Source of the DNA: Prevotella sp.
Lineage (GTDB): Bacteria > Bacteroidota > Bacteroidia > Bacteroidales > Bacteroidaceae
Assembly (NCBI GenBank): GCA_017538105.1
Contig: JAFYJN010000067.1
Span: 55,753-119,752, forward strand
DNA length: 64,000 nucleotides
Direction of reading: 5' to 3'
How positions within the stretch are numbered: the first letter of the stretch is position 1; each line of letters begins with the position of its first letter. Shown piece after piece: positions 53,982-63,800 of this stretch. A program made the translations under genes and the position numbers. The notes beneath the pieces were generated by a model that searched no databases, had not been told where the DNA came from, and worked only from the letters and a program-made list of their open reading frames with translations.

Positions 53982-53989
53982 TACTTTTG
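53982..53989 (+). promoter_or_regulatory. Predicted -7 box of the lysS operon
   Basis: TACTTTTG fits TAnnTTTG and the following GCAGCGA context is the same as at the ddh promoter. The leader to the lysS start is about 25 nt. Confidence 0.6.
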
Positions 53990-54019
53990 CAGCGAAGAAT
54001 TTGAAACGCACACTACATC

Positions 54020-55744
54020 ATGAATATTTTGGAACTTAGTGAGCAAGAGATAGGACGCAGACAGAGTCTGCAGGAGTTGCGCAACATGGGCATCGACCCC
54101 TATCCCGCTGCCGAATACCCCACCAATGCTTTTTCAACTGACATCCGTGAAGAGTTCAGTGACGACGCGCCACAGCGCGAGGTATCCATCGCCGGACGAC
54201 TGATGAGCCGCCGCGTGATGGGCAAAGCCTCGTTCGCCGAGTTGCAAGACTCAAAGGGACGCATCCAGGTATATATCACCCGCGACGACATCTGCCCTGA
54301 CGACAACAAGGAGATGTACAACACCGTGTTCAAGCGGTTGATGGACATCGGCGATTTCATCGGCGTGAAAGGATTTGTGTTCCGCACGCAAACGGGCGAG
54401 ATCAGCGTACATGCCAAGGAACTGACATTATTGGCCAAGAGTCTCAAACCCCTACCCATCGTGAAATATAAGGACGGCGTGGCTTATGACAAGTTCGACG
54501 ACCCCGAGTTGCGTTACCGCCAGCGTTATGTGGACCTGGTGGTGAACGAGGGAGTGAAAGACACGTTTCTGCAGCGCGCCACGGTGTTGCGCACCATGCG
54601 CCGTGTACTCGACGAGGCAGGCTACACCGAGGTGGAAACGCCCACCCTTCAGATGATTGCCGGCGGTGCTTCGGCCCGTCCGTTCATCACCCATTTCAAT
54701 GCCCTCGACCAAGACATGTATATGCGTATCGCCACTGAGTTGTACCTGAAACGACTCATCGTGGGAGGCTTTGAAGGTGTGTATGAAATAGGAAAGAATT
54801 TCCGCAACGAGGGCATGGACCGCAACCACAACCCGGAGTTCACCTGCATGGAACTGTATGTCCAGTATAAGGACTATAACTGGATGATGTCGTTCACCGA
54901 GAAATTGCTGGAGACCATCTGCATCGCCGTGAACGGCACGGCGGAGCGTGAGGTCGACGGCAACATCATCTCTTTCAAGGCGCCCTATCGCCGACTGCCC
55001 ATCCTCGAGGCCATCAAGGAGAAGACGGGCTTCGACTGTGAGGGAAAGAGTGAGGAGGATATACGCCAGTTCTGCCTCTCGAAGGGTATGGAGGTAGATG
55101 AGACGATGGGCAAGGGCAAACTCATCGACGAGCTGTTTGGCGAGTTCTGCGAAGGCACGTTCATCCAGCCCACGTTCATCACCGACTATCCCGTGGAGAT
55201 GAGTCCACTGACAAAGATGCACCGCAGCAAACCCGGTCTGACAGAGCGTTTCGAACTGATGGTGAACGGCAAAGAGTTGGCCAACGCCTACAGTGAGCTG
55301 AACGACCCCATCGACCAGGAGGAACGTTTCCAGGAGCAGATGCGGTTGGCCGACAAGGGCGACGACGAGGCGATGATCATCGACCAAGACTTCCTGCGCG
55401 CGTTGCAATACGGCATGCCGCCTACCAGTGGCATCGGCATCGGCATCGACCGTCTGGTGATGCTCATGACGGGTAAGACTTTCATCCAAGAGGTGCTGTT
55501 CTTCCCACAGATGAAACCGGAGAAGAAAATACCACAAAGCAGCGTAGAGGAGTGGGCCGCCATCGGTGTCGGCGAAGAGTGGGTTCCCGTGCTCCGCAAG
55601 GCCGGCTTCAACATGGTGAGCAATATCAAGGACGAGAAAGCACAGGGCCTTCAACAGAAAATCGGCGACATCGTGAAGAAATACAAGCTCGACATGCAAA
55701 AACCTGCCGTGACAGAAATACAGAATTGGATTGACAAATGTTGA
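54020..55744 (+). CDS. lysS: Lysyl-tRNA synthetase, class II
   Basis: Charges tRNA-Lys with lysine. 574 residues: N-terminal OB-fold anticodon-binding domain (VSIAGRLMSRRVMGKASFAE) followed by the class II catalytic domain. Motif 2 is FRNEGMDRNHNPEFTCMELY, and motif 3 is GMPPTSGIGIGIDRLVMLMT. Compared with E. coli LysS (505 residues) it has a C-terminal extension of about 70 residues (SVEEWAAIGVGEEWVPVLRK, ending in a helix), as is usual in Bacteroidota. First gene of an operon with gpsA, pgi and a HAD phosphatase. Confidence 0.97.
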   Translation: MNILELSEQEIGRRQSLQELRNMGIDPYPAAEYPTNAFSTDIREEFSDDAPQREVSIAGRLMSRRVMGKASFAELQDSKGRIQVYITRDDICPDDNKEMYNTVFKRLMDIGDFIGVKGFVFRTQTGEISVHAKELTLLAKSLKPLPIVKYKDGVAYDKFDDPELRYRQRYVDLVVNEGVKDTFLQRATVLRTMRRVLDEAGYTEVETPTLQMIAGGASARPFITHFNALDQDMYMRIATELYLKRLIVGGFEGVYEIGKNFRNEGMDRNHNPEFTCMELYVQYKDYNWMMSFTEKLLETICIAVNGTAEREVDGNIISFKAPYRRLPILEAIKEKTGFDCEGKSEEDIRQFCLSKGMEVDETMGKGKLIDELFGEFCEGTFIQPTFITDYPVEMSPLTKMHRSKPGLTERFELMVNGKELANAYSELNDPIDQEERFQEQMRLADKGDDEAMIIDQDFLRALQYGMPPTSGIGIGIDRLVMLMTGKTFIQEVLFFPQMKPEKKIPQSSVEEWAAIGVGEEWVPVLRKAGFNMVSNIKDEKAQGLQQKIGDIVKKYKLDMQKPAVTEIQNWIDKC

Positions 55745-55785
55745 GGGTAGAGGGCTTAGTGTATAAAGTTTAGGGGTTCGTGTAC

Positions 55786-55836
55786 CAACCAAACACTCAA
55801 CACTCAACATTCAACACTCAACAATCAACACTCAAT
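55786..55836. repeat. ACACTCA tandem spacer before gpsA
   Basis: The lysS-gpsA gap is made of CAACACTCAACACTCAACAT-type 7-10 bp units directly up to the gpsA start codon. Translating through it would give an artificial N-terminal extension (NTQHSTFNTQQST). A shorter version (ACACTAAACACTCAACA) lies before pgi at 56869-56885. Confidence 0.65.
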
Positions 55837-56832
55837 ATGTACGACTGCGGAAAGATAGCCATCATTGGCGGCGGCAGCTGGGCTACCGCGATAGCCAAGA
55901 TTGTGGTGGGACACACCCACCATATTGGATGGTATATGCGTAGGGACGACCGCATTGAGGACTTCCGTCGCATGTCACACAATCCCGCCTACCTGACGAG
56001 TGTACACTTCGACACCGACGAGATATTCTTCTCAAGCGACATCAACAAGATTGTGCAGCAATACGATACGCTGGTGTTTGTCACCCCCTCGCCCTACCTG
56101 AAGAACCATTTGAGGAAACTGCGCACGCGCATCAAGGAAAAATTCATCGTGACGGCCATCAAGGGCATCGTTCCCGACGAGAACCTCGTATGTTCGGAGT
56201 ATTTCCATCAAGTGTACGACGTGCCCTATTCCAACTTAGCCTGCATCGGCGGTCCCTCGCATGCCGAGGAAGTGGCCCTCGAACGTTTGTCGTATCTTAC
56301 CGTGGGGTGTGCCGACGAAGAGAAGGCGCAGGCCTTCACACAAGTGCTCTCCAGCAGTTTCATCAAGACGAAGACCTCCACCGACGTGCTGGGCATCGAA
56401 TATTCGTCGGTGCTAAAGAATGTGTACGCCATAGCCGCCGGCATCTGTAGCGGTCTGAAATACGGCGACAATTTCCAGGCTGTGCTCATGTCGAACGCCG
56501 TGCAGGAGATGCAGCGGTTCCTCACCGCCGTACAGCCGTTGGAACGTCATATCTACGACTCCGTATATCTGGGCGACCTCTTGGTCACCGGCTACAGCAA
56601 TTTCTCACGTAACCGTGTATTTGGCACAATGATTGGCAAGGGCTACAGCGTGAAGAGCGCACAGATAGAAATGGAGATGATTGCCGAGGGATTCTTCGGC
56701 ACGAAATGCATGAAAGAGATCAACCGCCGCATGCACGTGAACATGCCCATCCTCGATGCCGTATACAATATCCTTTACGAACGCATCTCGCCACAGGTGG
56801 AAATCAAATTGCTCACCGACTCATTTAGGTAG
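55837..56832 (+). CDS. gpsA: NAD(P)-dependent glycerol-3-phosphate dehydrogenase
   Basis: Reduces dihydroxyacetone phosphate to sn-glycerol-3-phosphate for phospholipid synthesis. About 331 residues, the normal length. Nucleotide-binding IAIIGGGSWATAIAKIVVG; the NLACIGGPSHAEEVALERLS and SVLKNVYAIAAGICSGLKYG motifs contain the substrate-binding and catalytic Lys; GDLLVTGYSNFSRNRVFGTM is also typical. The start at 55837 (MYDCGK) is preferred to an upstream Met at 55780, because the intervening sequence is tandem-repeat spacer with no resemblance to the family. In an operon with lysS upstream and pgi downstream. Confidence 0.94.
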   Translation: MYDCGKIAIIGGGSWATAIAKIVVGHTHHIGWYMRRDDRIEDFRRMSHNPAYLTSVHFDTDEIFFSSDINKIVQQYDTLVFVTPSPYLKNHLRKLRTRIKEKFIVTAIKGIVPDENLVCSEYFHQVYDVPYSNLACIGGPSHAEEVALERLSYLTVGCADEEKAQAFTQVLSSSFIKTKTSTDVLGIEYSSVLKNVYAIAAGICSGLKYGDNFQAVLMSNAVQEMQRFLTAVQPLERHIYDSVYLGDLLVTGYSNFSRNRVFGTMIGKGYSVKSAQIEMEMIAEGFFGTKCMKEINRRMHVNMPILDAVYNILYERISPQVEIKLLTDSFR

Positions 56833-56960
56833 GATAAGACACCCCCCAACCCAAGGGAGGATGCACTGAACACTAAACACTCAACAAAACCATGGACATC
56901 AGAGATATCGACAAGCTACAGAGCAAAGCATTGCTAAAAGGAAAAACAACCATAACAACG

Positions 56961-58316
56961 ATGAAAAATATTCAGTTAGACATCAAGAAAGCCGCCCAGT
57001 TCCTTGACGAGGGCGCAGTGAAGCGTTTTGAACCGCAAGTGAAAGCCGCTCAGGAAGCCCTGGAAGCCGGCACCTGTCCCGGAAATGATTTTCTGGGGTG
57101 GCTCCACCTGCCCAGCAGCATCAGCCCCGAGTTTTTGGACGAGGTACAAGCCTGTGCCGACGTGCTCCGCGAGAATTGCGAAGCCGTGGTGGTGGCCGGC
57201 ATCGGCGGCAGCTACCTCGGTGCGCGTGCCGTGATCGAGGCTTTGGGCAACTCCTTCGCTTGGTTGCTGCGCGACGGCAAGAACCCCACCATTCTCTTTG
57301 CCGGCAATAACATCGGCGAGGACTACCTGAGCGAGCTGACCGATTACTTGGCCGACAAGAAATTCGGTGTCATCAACATCTCGAAATCGGGAACCACCAC
57401 GGAGACCGCTCTCACCTTCCGTTTGCTGAAGAAACAATGCGAAGCACAGCGTGGCAAGGAAGAGGCCAAAAAAGTGATTGTAGCCATCACCGATGCCAAG
57501 CGTGGTGCCGCCCGCACCTGTGCCGACAAGGAGGGTTACACCAGCTTTATCATCCCCGACAACGTGGGCGGTCGTTTCTCGGTGCTCACACCGGTAGGTC
57601 TGCTGCCCATCGCCTGTGCAGGTTTCGACATCAAGCAACTGGTGGCCGGTGCACAGGACATGGAGAAAGCCTGTGGCAAAGACACTCCCTTCGAAGAAAA
57701 CCCCGCAGCACAATATGCCGCCGTGCGCAACGCGCTATACGGTGCTGGCAAGAAGATTGAGATCATGGTGAACTACCAGCCCAAGCTCCATTTCATCAGC
57801 GAGTGGTGGAAGCAGCTCTACGGAGAGAGCGAGGGCAAGGAGAACAAGGGTATTTTCCCAGCCTCCTGCGACTTCACCACCGACCTGCACTCCATGGGTC
57901 AATGGATTCAGGAAGGTGAACGCACCATCTTCGAGACCGTCATCAGCATCGAGGAGCCAAACTGCAAACTGCTCTTCCCCGAGGATGAGGAGAACCTTGA
58001 CGGTCTGAACTTCCTCGCCGGTAAACGCGTCGACGAGGTGAACAAGATGGCTGAGCTTGGCACCCGTCTGGCCCATGTCGACGGTAGCGTGCCCAACATC
58101 CGCATCGCAGTGCCCAAACTCAACGAGTATTACATCGGCCAGCTCATCTATTTCTTTGAGATAGCCTGCGGTATCAGCGGCAACGTGCTCGGCGTGAACC
58201 CCTTCAATCAACCCGGCGTTGAGGCGTATAAGAAAAACATGTTCGCGCTGCTCGACAAACCCGGCTACGAGGCCGACAGCAAAGCCATCAAGGAACGACT
58301 GGCGAACGAGGCATGA
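56961..58316 (+). CDS. pgi: Glucose-6-phosphate isomerase
   Basis: Interconverts glucose-6-phosphate and fructose-6-phosphate in glycolysis. About 451 residues from the start [20 protein letters not shown]; an upstream Met at 56892 would add 23 residues without family likeness. Sugar-phosphate-binding motifs are visible: [40 protein letters not shown], and [20 protein letters not shown]. The [20 protein letters not shown] region and the catalytic Lys in [19 protein letters not shown] are present. The stop overlaps the HAD phosphatase start by four bases. Confidence 0.95.
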   Translation: MKNIQLDIKKAAQFLDEGAVKRFEPQVKAAQEALEAGTCPGNDFLGWLHLPSSISPEFLDEVQACADVLRENCEAVVVAGIGGSYLGARAVIEALGNSFAWLLRDGKNPTILFAGNNIGEDYLSELTDYLADKKFGVINISKSGTTTETALTFRLLKKQCEAQRGKEEAKKVIVAITDAKRGAARTCADKEGYTSFIIPDNVGGRFSVLTPVGLLPIACAGFDIKQLVAGAQDMEKACGKDTPFEENPAAQYAAVRNALYGAGKKIEIMVNYQPKLHFISEWWKQLYGESEGKENKGIFPASCDFTTDLHSMGQWIQEGERTIFETVISIEEPNCKLLFPEDEENLDGLNFLAGKRVDEVNKMAELGTRLAHVDGSVPNIRIAVPKLNEYYIGQLIYFFEIACGISGNVLGVNPFNQPGVEAYKKNMFALLDKPGYEADSKAIKERLANEA

Positions 58317-59032
58317 TGCACGACGCCATAGCAGCTTATATCGAACGTCACGGCTTGGAGCGGTTCGCGCCCCAAGCCGTGCTCTTCGACATGGACGGGG
58401 TGCTTTTCAACTCCATGCCCAACCATGCTCATTCTTGGCACAAGAGCATGACAGAATGTGGCTTGGAGATGAGTGAGAAGGACGCTTACCTTTATGAAGG
58501 GATGCGCGGAGTGGAAACCATCAAACAATTGGTACGGGAGCAGTGGGACCGCGAGTTGAATGACGACGAGGCACAGCGACTGTACCAAATAAAATGTGAC
58601 TATTTCGCCGCCTGTCCCCCTGCCCAGAAGATGGTGGGTGTGGAAAAGTTAATGACGTGGTTGCACGAGCATGGTATGACCATCGGTGTGGTGACAGGCA
58701 GTGGACAGCATTCCCTGCTCGACGCTTTGGAACAGACCTTTCTCGGACTCGTATTCAAGCAGTATATAGTGACCGCTTTCGATGTGCTCCATGGTAAGCC
58801 GTCACCAGAACCTTATCTGGCCGGACTGAAGAAAGTGGGTGTTGATGCCACGCAAGCCATTGTGGTAGAGAATGCCCCTCTTGGAGTGCAGTCTGCCGTG
58901 GGAGCCGGGATATTCACTATCGCCGTGAACACAGGACCGCTATCCGACAAAGTACTAAAAGATGCCGGAGCCGACATCGTGGTGAAGGACATGGCCGCTG
59001 CGCTGAGGGAGATTAGGGGATTAAAAAATTAA
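58313..59032 (+). CDS. HAD-superfamily phosphatase (beta-phosphoglucomutase-like)
   Basis: 239 residues. HAD motif I is [20 protein letters not shown] (nucleophile Asp and DxDG), motif II the Thr in [16 protein letters not shown], motif III the Lys in [18 protein letters not shown], motif [20 protein letters not shown], where the usual second acidic residue is Asn. A helical cap lies between motif I and II, as in beta-phosphoglucomutases and sugar phosphatases. Coupled by an ATGA overlap to pgi, which suggests a sugar-phosphate substrate. The last few codons (GLKN) run into the AT-rich GATTAAA spacer repeat that begins here. Confidence 0.88.
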   Translation: MMHDAIAAYIERHGLERFAPQAVLFDMDGVLFNSMPNHAHSWHKSMTECGLEMSEKDAYLYEGMRGVETIKQLVREQWDRELNDDEAQRLYQIKCDYFAACPPAQKMVGVEKLMTWLHEHGMTIGVVTGSGQHSLLDALEQTFLGLVFKQYIVTAFDVLHGKPSPEPYLAGLKKVGVDATQAIVVENAPLGVQSAVGAGIFTIAVNTGPLSDKVLKDAGADIVVKDMAAALREIRGLKN

Positions 59033-59085
59033 AAGATTATAAAATTAAAAAAATAAAAAGAGGGGCAAGGAGCAAGGGGCAAGTG
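59016..59085. repeat. GATTAAA-type and GGGGCAAGGAGCA spacer repeats
   Basis: 59032-59049 contains AAAGATTATAAAATTAAA, the same 18-mer as in the menC-menE gap. Next comes GGGGCAAGGAGCAAGGGGCA at 59062-59081, nearly the reverse complement of the repeat in the menF-menD gap. The first element forms the end of the HAD phosphatase gene. Confidence 0.6.
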
Positions 59086-59128
59086 GAGTATTGTCTAAAC
59101 TCCTATACTCCTAAACTCCTAAACGCCC

Positions 59129-59192
59129 AAACTCCTATACTCCCAAACTCCTATACTCCCAAACTCCTATACTCCCAAACTCCTATACTCCC
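59129..59192. repeat. Four perfect 16-bp tandem repeats
   Basis: AAACTCCTATACTCCC occurs four times without a change (59129, 59145, 59161, 59177), inside a longer run (59096-59210) of the same CTCCTAAA-type sequence. There is no spacer between the units, so it is not a CRISPR. It fills the gap between the HAD gene and the small lipoprotein gene. Confidence 0.85.
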
Positions 59193-59230
59193 AAACTCCC
59201 AACCTTAGAACCCTAAACATTTAAAGACAC

Positions 59231-59713
59231 ATGAAAAGAATATTACATGCGATGACGACAGCGATGCTCTTTTGCGGCGCATTCATGTTTACATCCTGTG
59301 GTGACGATGATATTACGGTAGACCGCGACTACACAAGTGTACACTATACCGTGACACCTGGCATCGGACTGATGAAATTCTACACCATCAAGGCCTATTA
59401 CACCGATTTCAACGGTGTGGACCATGAGGAAGAAGTCAAAGACGTGACGACATGGGAATACCGTGAAAAGAAAGAAGGCACCCATAAGATACAGTGCCGA
59501 GTAGTGGCCACGGTGAAGTCAAAAGAAGAATATGGTGAGATTGATGCCTCAGCGTATGACTTCAACTGGGAATACTCCATACACTGGTATAAGAAGGAAG
59601 GCGGTGCCCATTCCGAGCAACCCATCACATCACCCAACTACATCAGCAAGGATAATGTGCCCAGCTATCTGGAGGCACATCCTGCTATAACACTCATCAG
59701 TTTCAACAAGTAA
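59231..59713 (+). CDS. Small lipoprotein of unknown function
   Basis: 160 residues. Signal peptide with lipobox (LFCGAFMFTSC) followed by Gly-Asp-Asp-Asp, the surface-export type of lipoprotein. The mature part is beta-rich with many Tyr, Trp and Lys (YTSVHYTVTPGIGLMKFYTI, DVTTWEYREKKEGTHKIQCR). I do not recognise the family. It is likely the last gene before a strong terminator at 59736. No own -7 box was found in the repeat-filled 200 bp upstream, so it may be read from the lysS operon. Confidence 0.65.
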   Translation: MKRILHAMTTAMLFCGAFMFTSCGDDDITVDRDYTSVHYTVTPGIGLMKFYTIKAYYTDFNGVDHEEEVKDVTTWEYREKKEGTHKIQCRVVATVKSKEEYGEIDASAYDFNWEYSIHWYKKEGGAHSEQPITSPNYISKDNVPSYLEAHPAITLISFNK

Positions 59714-59735
59714 GGGAACCGTTAAAAGAGTACTA

Positions 59736-59772
59736 AAAAGGACAATACCAGACTGCTGAGTATTGTCCTTTT
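59736..59772 (+). terminator. Rho-independent terminator
   Basis: AAAAGGACAATAC (59736-59748) is perfectly complementary to GTATTGTCCTTTT (59760-59772), 13 bp with an 11-nt loop, ending in Ts. It lies 22 bp behind the lipoprotein stop. The stem core is shared with the terminator at 48551. Confidence 0.85.
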
Positions 59773-59857
59773 ATCTTTAAATGAAACCCTAACTCCTTAA
59801 CTAAAAAAAAGTTGAGTTAATGTAAAACGAGAAAAAGATGATATTTTTAACAAAAGT

Positions 59858-59889
59858 TTTGGTGAAATGATGAATATTCACTAAATTTG
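59858..59889 (+). promoter_or_regulatory. Complete promoter in front of a non-coding RNA candidate
   Basis: TTTG at 59858-59861 and TAAATTTG at 59882-59889, separated by 20 nt: the full Bacteroidota housekeeping consensus. Transcription would begin near 59895, at the first base of the closing stem of the RNA, and there is no gene start for another 320 bp. Confidence 0.75.
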
Positions 59890-59895
59890 CAGCAT

Positions 59896-60090
59896 CGCTT
59901 AGTTAGCCCTTTGGGGCAAAGTGGGCGGTCTTATTTTATGAGAAAGACGTTTTCGAACGTCTGTCGTTGTGAGCCAAGAACTTCGCAAACTCTTAACATC
60001 ACAGCAGACAGATGACAACGAGACGTCTGCGTAGTACGTTCCTATATACCTTATTTTATATATAGTCCGTACTGGCGTGGGCTAACTGCG
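59896..60090 (+). ncRNA. Candidate structured non-coding RNA
   Basis: In the 505-bp gap 59714-60218 (otherwise terminator and promoter only) the segment can fold into a closed multi-branch structure. Closing stem: CGC(TT)AGTTAGCCC (59896-59909) with GGGCTAACTGCG (60079-60090). Inside are AGACGTT-TTCG-AACGTCT (59945-59962), TCGTTGT with ACAACGA (59964-59970 / 60015-60021), and AGTACG with CGTACT (60033-60038 / 60068-60073, with an inner TATATA pair). GCCC (59906) can alternatively pair with GGGC (59914-59917), opening the closing stem. The size and closed ends recall 6S RNA, but I cannot assign a family. The RNA might extend to a T-run at 60166-60171; GAGCCAA (59971) pairs with TTGGCTC (60128). 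Confidence 0.6.
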
Positions 60091-60218
60091 TTGTCTATCC
60101 TGTGTGATGTGGGCAATGCGAAGGCCTTTGGCTCCAGGATGGGCAGAGAAACAGACACCTACGCCTTTTTTGTATCATAAGCCAACCTAAAACAAAACTA
60201 TTAACTGCCAATTCCGGG

Positions 60219-60797
60219 GTGTTTGTTGGGATAATACTTCTATCTATGATTTTATCTGCAAACAAAAAGAATTGTCTTGAAGTATTGAATGCCTTTTTCC
60301 GCCAATTATGGACTATGAAGAAATATACAATAATTGGTTGGTTTCTATTTAGCCTGCTTACAACTATTTTGATTGGCTTATTTGGCATAACTACATGTGG
60401 CTTTTTAAAAGAAATAATTAATGCAAATACCGCAATCTTAGGTATTGATATTGCTGCATTTGCTATCTTATTTGCGGCACTTCAGGGGAAAAAATTAGAC
60501 AATAAAGCAAAAAAAGCATTTGACGAACAATCTATAACGGTATTGGGTAATGCTTTTTTTCAGTTGTTGGCAATTCTACTATCAATTTCGTACGCGCTGT
60601 TTACTATACCCTTTCTATTCTGGGTATCATTGTGTTGTCAGATATTTGCACTTATTAATGTATTTGACATCATCTTTGAATTGTACACACTTACAACATT
60701 AGTTAATAATAAACAGGCATTAGTTAATAATAAACAGGCATTAGTTAATAATAAACAGGCATTAGTTAATAATAAACAGGCATTTATGTCCCGTTAA
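60219..60797 (+). CDS. Small membrane protein with C-terminal heptapeptide repeats
   Basis: Up to 192 residues with about four hydrophobic helices: IIGWFLFSLLTTILIGLFGI, TAILGIDIAAFAILFAALQG, LGNAFFQLLAILLSISYALF and TIPFLFWVSLCCQIFALINV. The true start is uncertain; 60219 gives an extra hydrophobic N-terminus, and ATG at 60315 (MKKYTIIGW) is an alternative. The C-terminus is four exact copies of LVNNKQA (60699-60782), followed by FMSR. The repeat length keeps the frame, so length changes would not inactivate the protein. AT-rich, no recognised family. It follows the RNA candidate and precedes the BspA-like gene on the same strand. Confidence 0.6.
   Translation: MFVGIILLSMILSANKKNCLEVLNAFFRQLWTMKKYTIIGWFLFSLLTTILIGLFGITTCGFLKEIINANTAILGIDIAAFAILFAALQGKKLDNKAKKAFDEQSITVLGNAFFQLLAILLSISYALFTIPFLFWVSLCCQIFALINVFDIIFELYTLTTLVNNKQALVNNKQALVNNKQALVNNKQAFMSR
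60699..60782 (+). repeat. Four exact 21-bp in-frame tandem repeats
   Basis: TTAGTTAATAATAAACAGGC plus A, repeated at 60699, 60720, 60741 and 60762 without a single change. Encodes LVNNKQA four times. Perfect identity suggests recent expansion and probable length variation between strains. Confidence 0.9.
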
Positions 60798-60823
60798 ATA
60801 GGAATCATCTAAAAGTCTACAAT

Positions 60824-63800
60824 ATGAAAAAGCTATTATTAATGACTCTTTTGCTCTTCTCATTCTTGCAGGTATGGGCAGATACTTGGACAGACGGTAA
60901 CGGTATAACATGGTCCTTTACTGTCAAAGGAACTGAGGCTATGGATATCAGACCCTCTGGCCCGCTTAATTACGAGAGGATTTATCTCTATGGTGATCCA
61001 AAGAGTTCAGATCTGCAACTGCCATTCCAACCTGAGGCTTGGATTGCGGCTGCCATGCGTTTCAGTGATATCGATGGCCAGCATTTCCCATCTCTTTCTG
61101 ATGAAATTTACTGGGGCTTCAAGACGCTTATCATAGATGTTTCTGATGTCACAGATGATTTGGACGTAAGAGTAATGTCTGGTTGGTGGGAAAATTTCAA
61201 TGCTGACGGCAGTGAAACCCACGTACACTGGAATGATGGTTTGAATGAGTTTCAACTCACTGAGGACATTGCTAAGATTTGTGCTGGAGGTAATGGTGGT
61301 AAAAATCATGACCTTCAGTTCATGGTCATTGATGGCTCATGTGTCGTCAATTCGGTTTACTATGAGGATGGGAAGTTTGAGGCACCGGAAGTTGTAATCC
61401 CTTCGAAAGTGTATGTCGGTTTAACGGAATTGAATGTGACGAGCATCGGCGATAATGCGTTCTCTGGCTGCTCCGGCCTGACGAGCGTGACCATCCCTGA
61501 GAGCGTGACGAGCATCGGTGCCGGTGCGTTCTATGGCTGCTCCGGCCTGACGAGCGTGACCATCCCCGAGAGCGTGATAAGCATCGGCGATAATGCGTTC
61601 TCTGGCTGCTCCGGCCTGACGAGCGTGACCATCCCTGAGAGTGTGACGAGCATCGGTGCTGGGGCGTTCTCTAGCTGCTCGAGCCTGACGAGCGTGACCA
61701 TCCCCTCTAGCGTGACGAGCATCGGTGCCGGGGCGTTCTTTCATTGCTCTAGCCTGACGAGCATGACCATCCCCGAAGGTGTGACGAGCGTCGGCTCTTC
61801 TGCATTCTCTTACTGTTCCGGCTTGACGAGTGTGACCATCCCCTCCAGTGTGACGAGCATCGGCACTTCTACGTTCTCTGGCTGCTCGAGCCTGACGAGC
61901 GTGACAATCCCCTCCAGTGTGACGAGCATCGGTAATGATGCGTTCAGTTACTGCACTGGCCTGTCAACCATCACAATGGAAGGATCCGTTCCTACATTAG
62001 GGGAGTACGCCGTTCCAAGTCTAACGAGTATCTATGTGCCAATAGATTATCTAACTGATTATCACGCAGCTGATGTTTGGAAGAACATGGCTGACAGAAT
62101 CTATTCTACACCGAATGTTTATACAGAAGCTGAAGGTTTAACATGGCGTTTCAGTGTATATGGTGATGATGCTATTATTTTAGGTGTTAACTCTTGCTGT
62201 GAGAACCTTGTCATTCCGAGTGTAGTGTATAATGACGAAAAGGAGTATACTGTGACTTGCATTGGTGCTTCTGCGTTCCAAGGATGTACCAATCTAGTAA
62301 GTGCCTTTATCCCTGAAGGTGTGACGAGTATCGTTAATGGAGCATTTAACAACTGTTCCAGCTTGATGAATGTAACTATTCCCTCGAGTGTGACGAGCAT
62401 CGGCTCTTCTGCGTTCTCTGGCTGCTCCGGCCTGACGAGCGTGACCATCCCCGAAGGTGTGACGAGCATCAGCTCTTCTGTGTTCTCTGGCTGCTCCAGC
62501 ATGACGAGCGTGACCATCCCTGAGGGCGTGACGAGCATCGGCGGTTCTGCGTTCCAAGGTTGCTCTGGCTTGACGAGCGTGACCATTCCCTCGAGCGTGA
62601 CGAGCATCGGCGGTTCTGCGTTCCAAGGTTGCTCTGGCTTGACTAGCGTGACCATCCCTGAAGGTGTGACGAGCCTTGGGTGGTACGTGTTCTCCGGTTG
62701 CACAAGCCTTACCTCGGTGGCCTTACCCAACAGCATGACGAGAATAGGCGGTGCAGCTTTTGAAGGTTGCAGAAGTTTGACCTCCATCACCATTCCCAAC
62801 AGCGTGACATGCATCGATCAAAACGCATTTTGGGGTTGTTCCGGTTTGACCTCCATCACCATTCCCAACAGTGTGACAACCATCGGTATTTATGCTTTCT
62901 CTGGCTGTACAGGCCTGACCTCGGTGACCATCCCAAACAGCGTGACGAAACTTGGCAGTACATATTTTCTGGGTGACCCATTTGGAAACCCATTTTCCGA
63001 TTGTAGTAGTTTAAGTTTAATTATAGTTGAAAGCGGAAATTCAAATTATGACTCACGTGACGATTGTAATGCAATCATTGATAAAAATGTAAAAACACTG
63101 ATTGCTGGATGTAAAAATACAATCATCCCTAACAGCGTGACAAGAATCGGCTATGATGCGTTCTCTGGCTGCTCCGGCCTGACGAGCGTGACAATCCCCT
63201 CCAGTGTGACGAGCATCGGCTCTTCTGCGTTCTATGGCTGTTCCGGCCTGACGAGCGTGACCATCCCCTCCAGTGTGACGAGCATCGGCTCTTCTGCGTT
63301 CTCTGGCTGCTCCGGCCTGACGAGTGTGACAATCCCCTCCAGTGTGACGAGCATCGGCTCTTATGCATTTTCTGGCTGCTCCAGCCTTACGAGCGTTTAT
63401 TTTTATAAGGAAACTCCGCCAACCATAGATAATTCGACCTTCTTCGAACCCGCCAGGACCACGTTGTATGTGCCGGAGGGTAGCATGGCAGCCTATCAGT
63501 CCGCAGCCTATTGGAAGGACTTCAAGCTTATCACCACTATCAACGACACCGACTACAGCAACATTGACAACACCATTTACCTGGAACCAGCCGAAGCCTT
63601 AACGGGCAGCCAGATGACACTGTCGGTGAAGATGAAGAACGCCATAGAGGTGCAGGGCTACCAGTTCGACCTCTACCTTCCCGAGGGCGTGACCGTGGCC
63701 ACCGACGAGGACGGTTTCAACCTGATAGAACTGAGCACCGAGCGCACCACGGCACGCAAGACTGACTACTTCAACTCGACCGTACAGGCCGACGGAAGCA

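Noticed and set aside
54452-55810. Minus-strand open frame of 452 codons opposite lysS
   Set aside because: Antisense to a clear lysyl-tRNA synthetase; Leu/His/Val-rich translation with no family resemblance.
59129-59192. Array of identical 16-bp units as a possible CRISPR
   Set aside because: Units are directly adjacent with no spacers, and no cas genes are nearby.
61421-63400. Minus-strand repeat peptides (ARHARGDGHARQA-like)
   Set aside because: Reverse-strand reading of the LRR repeats of the BspA-like gene.
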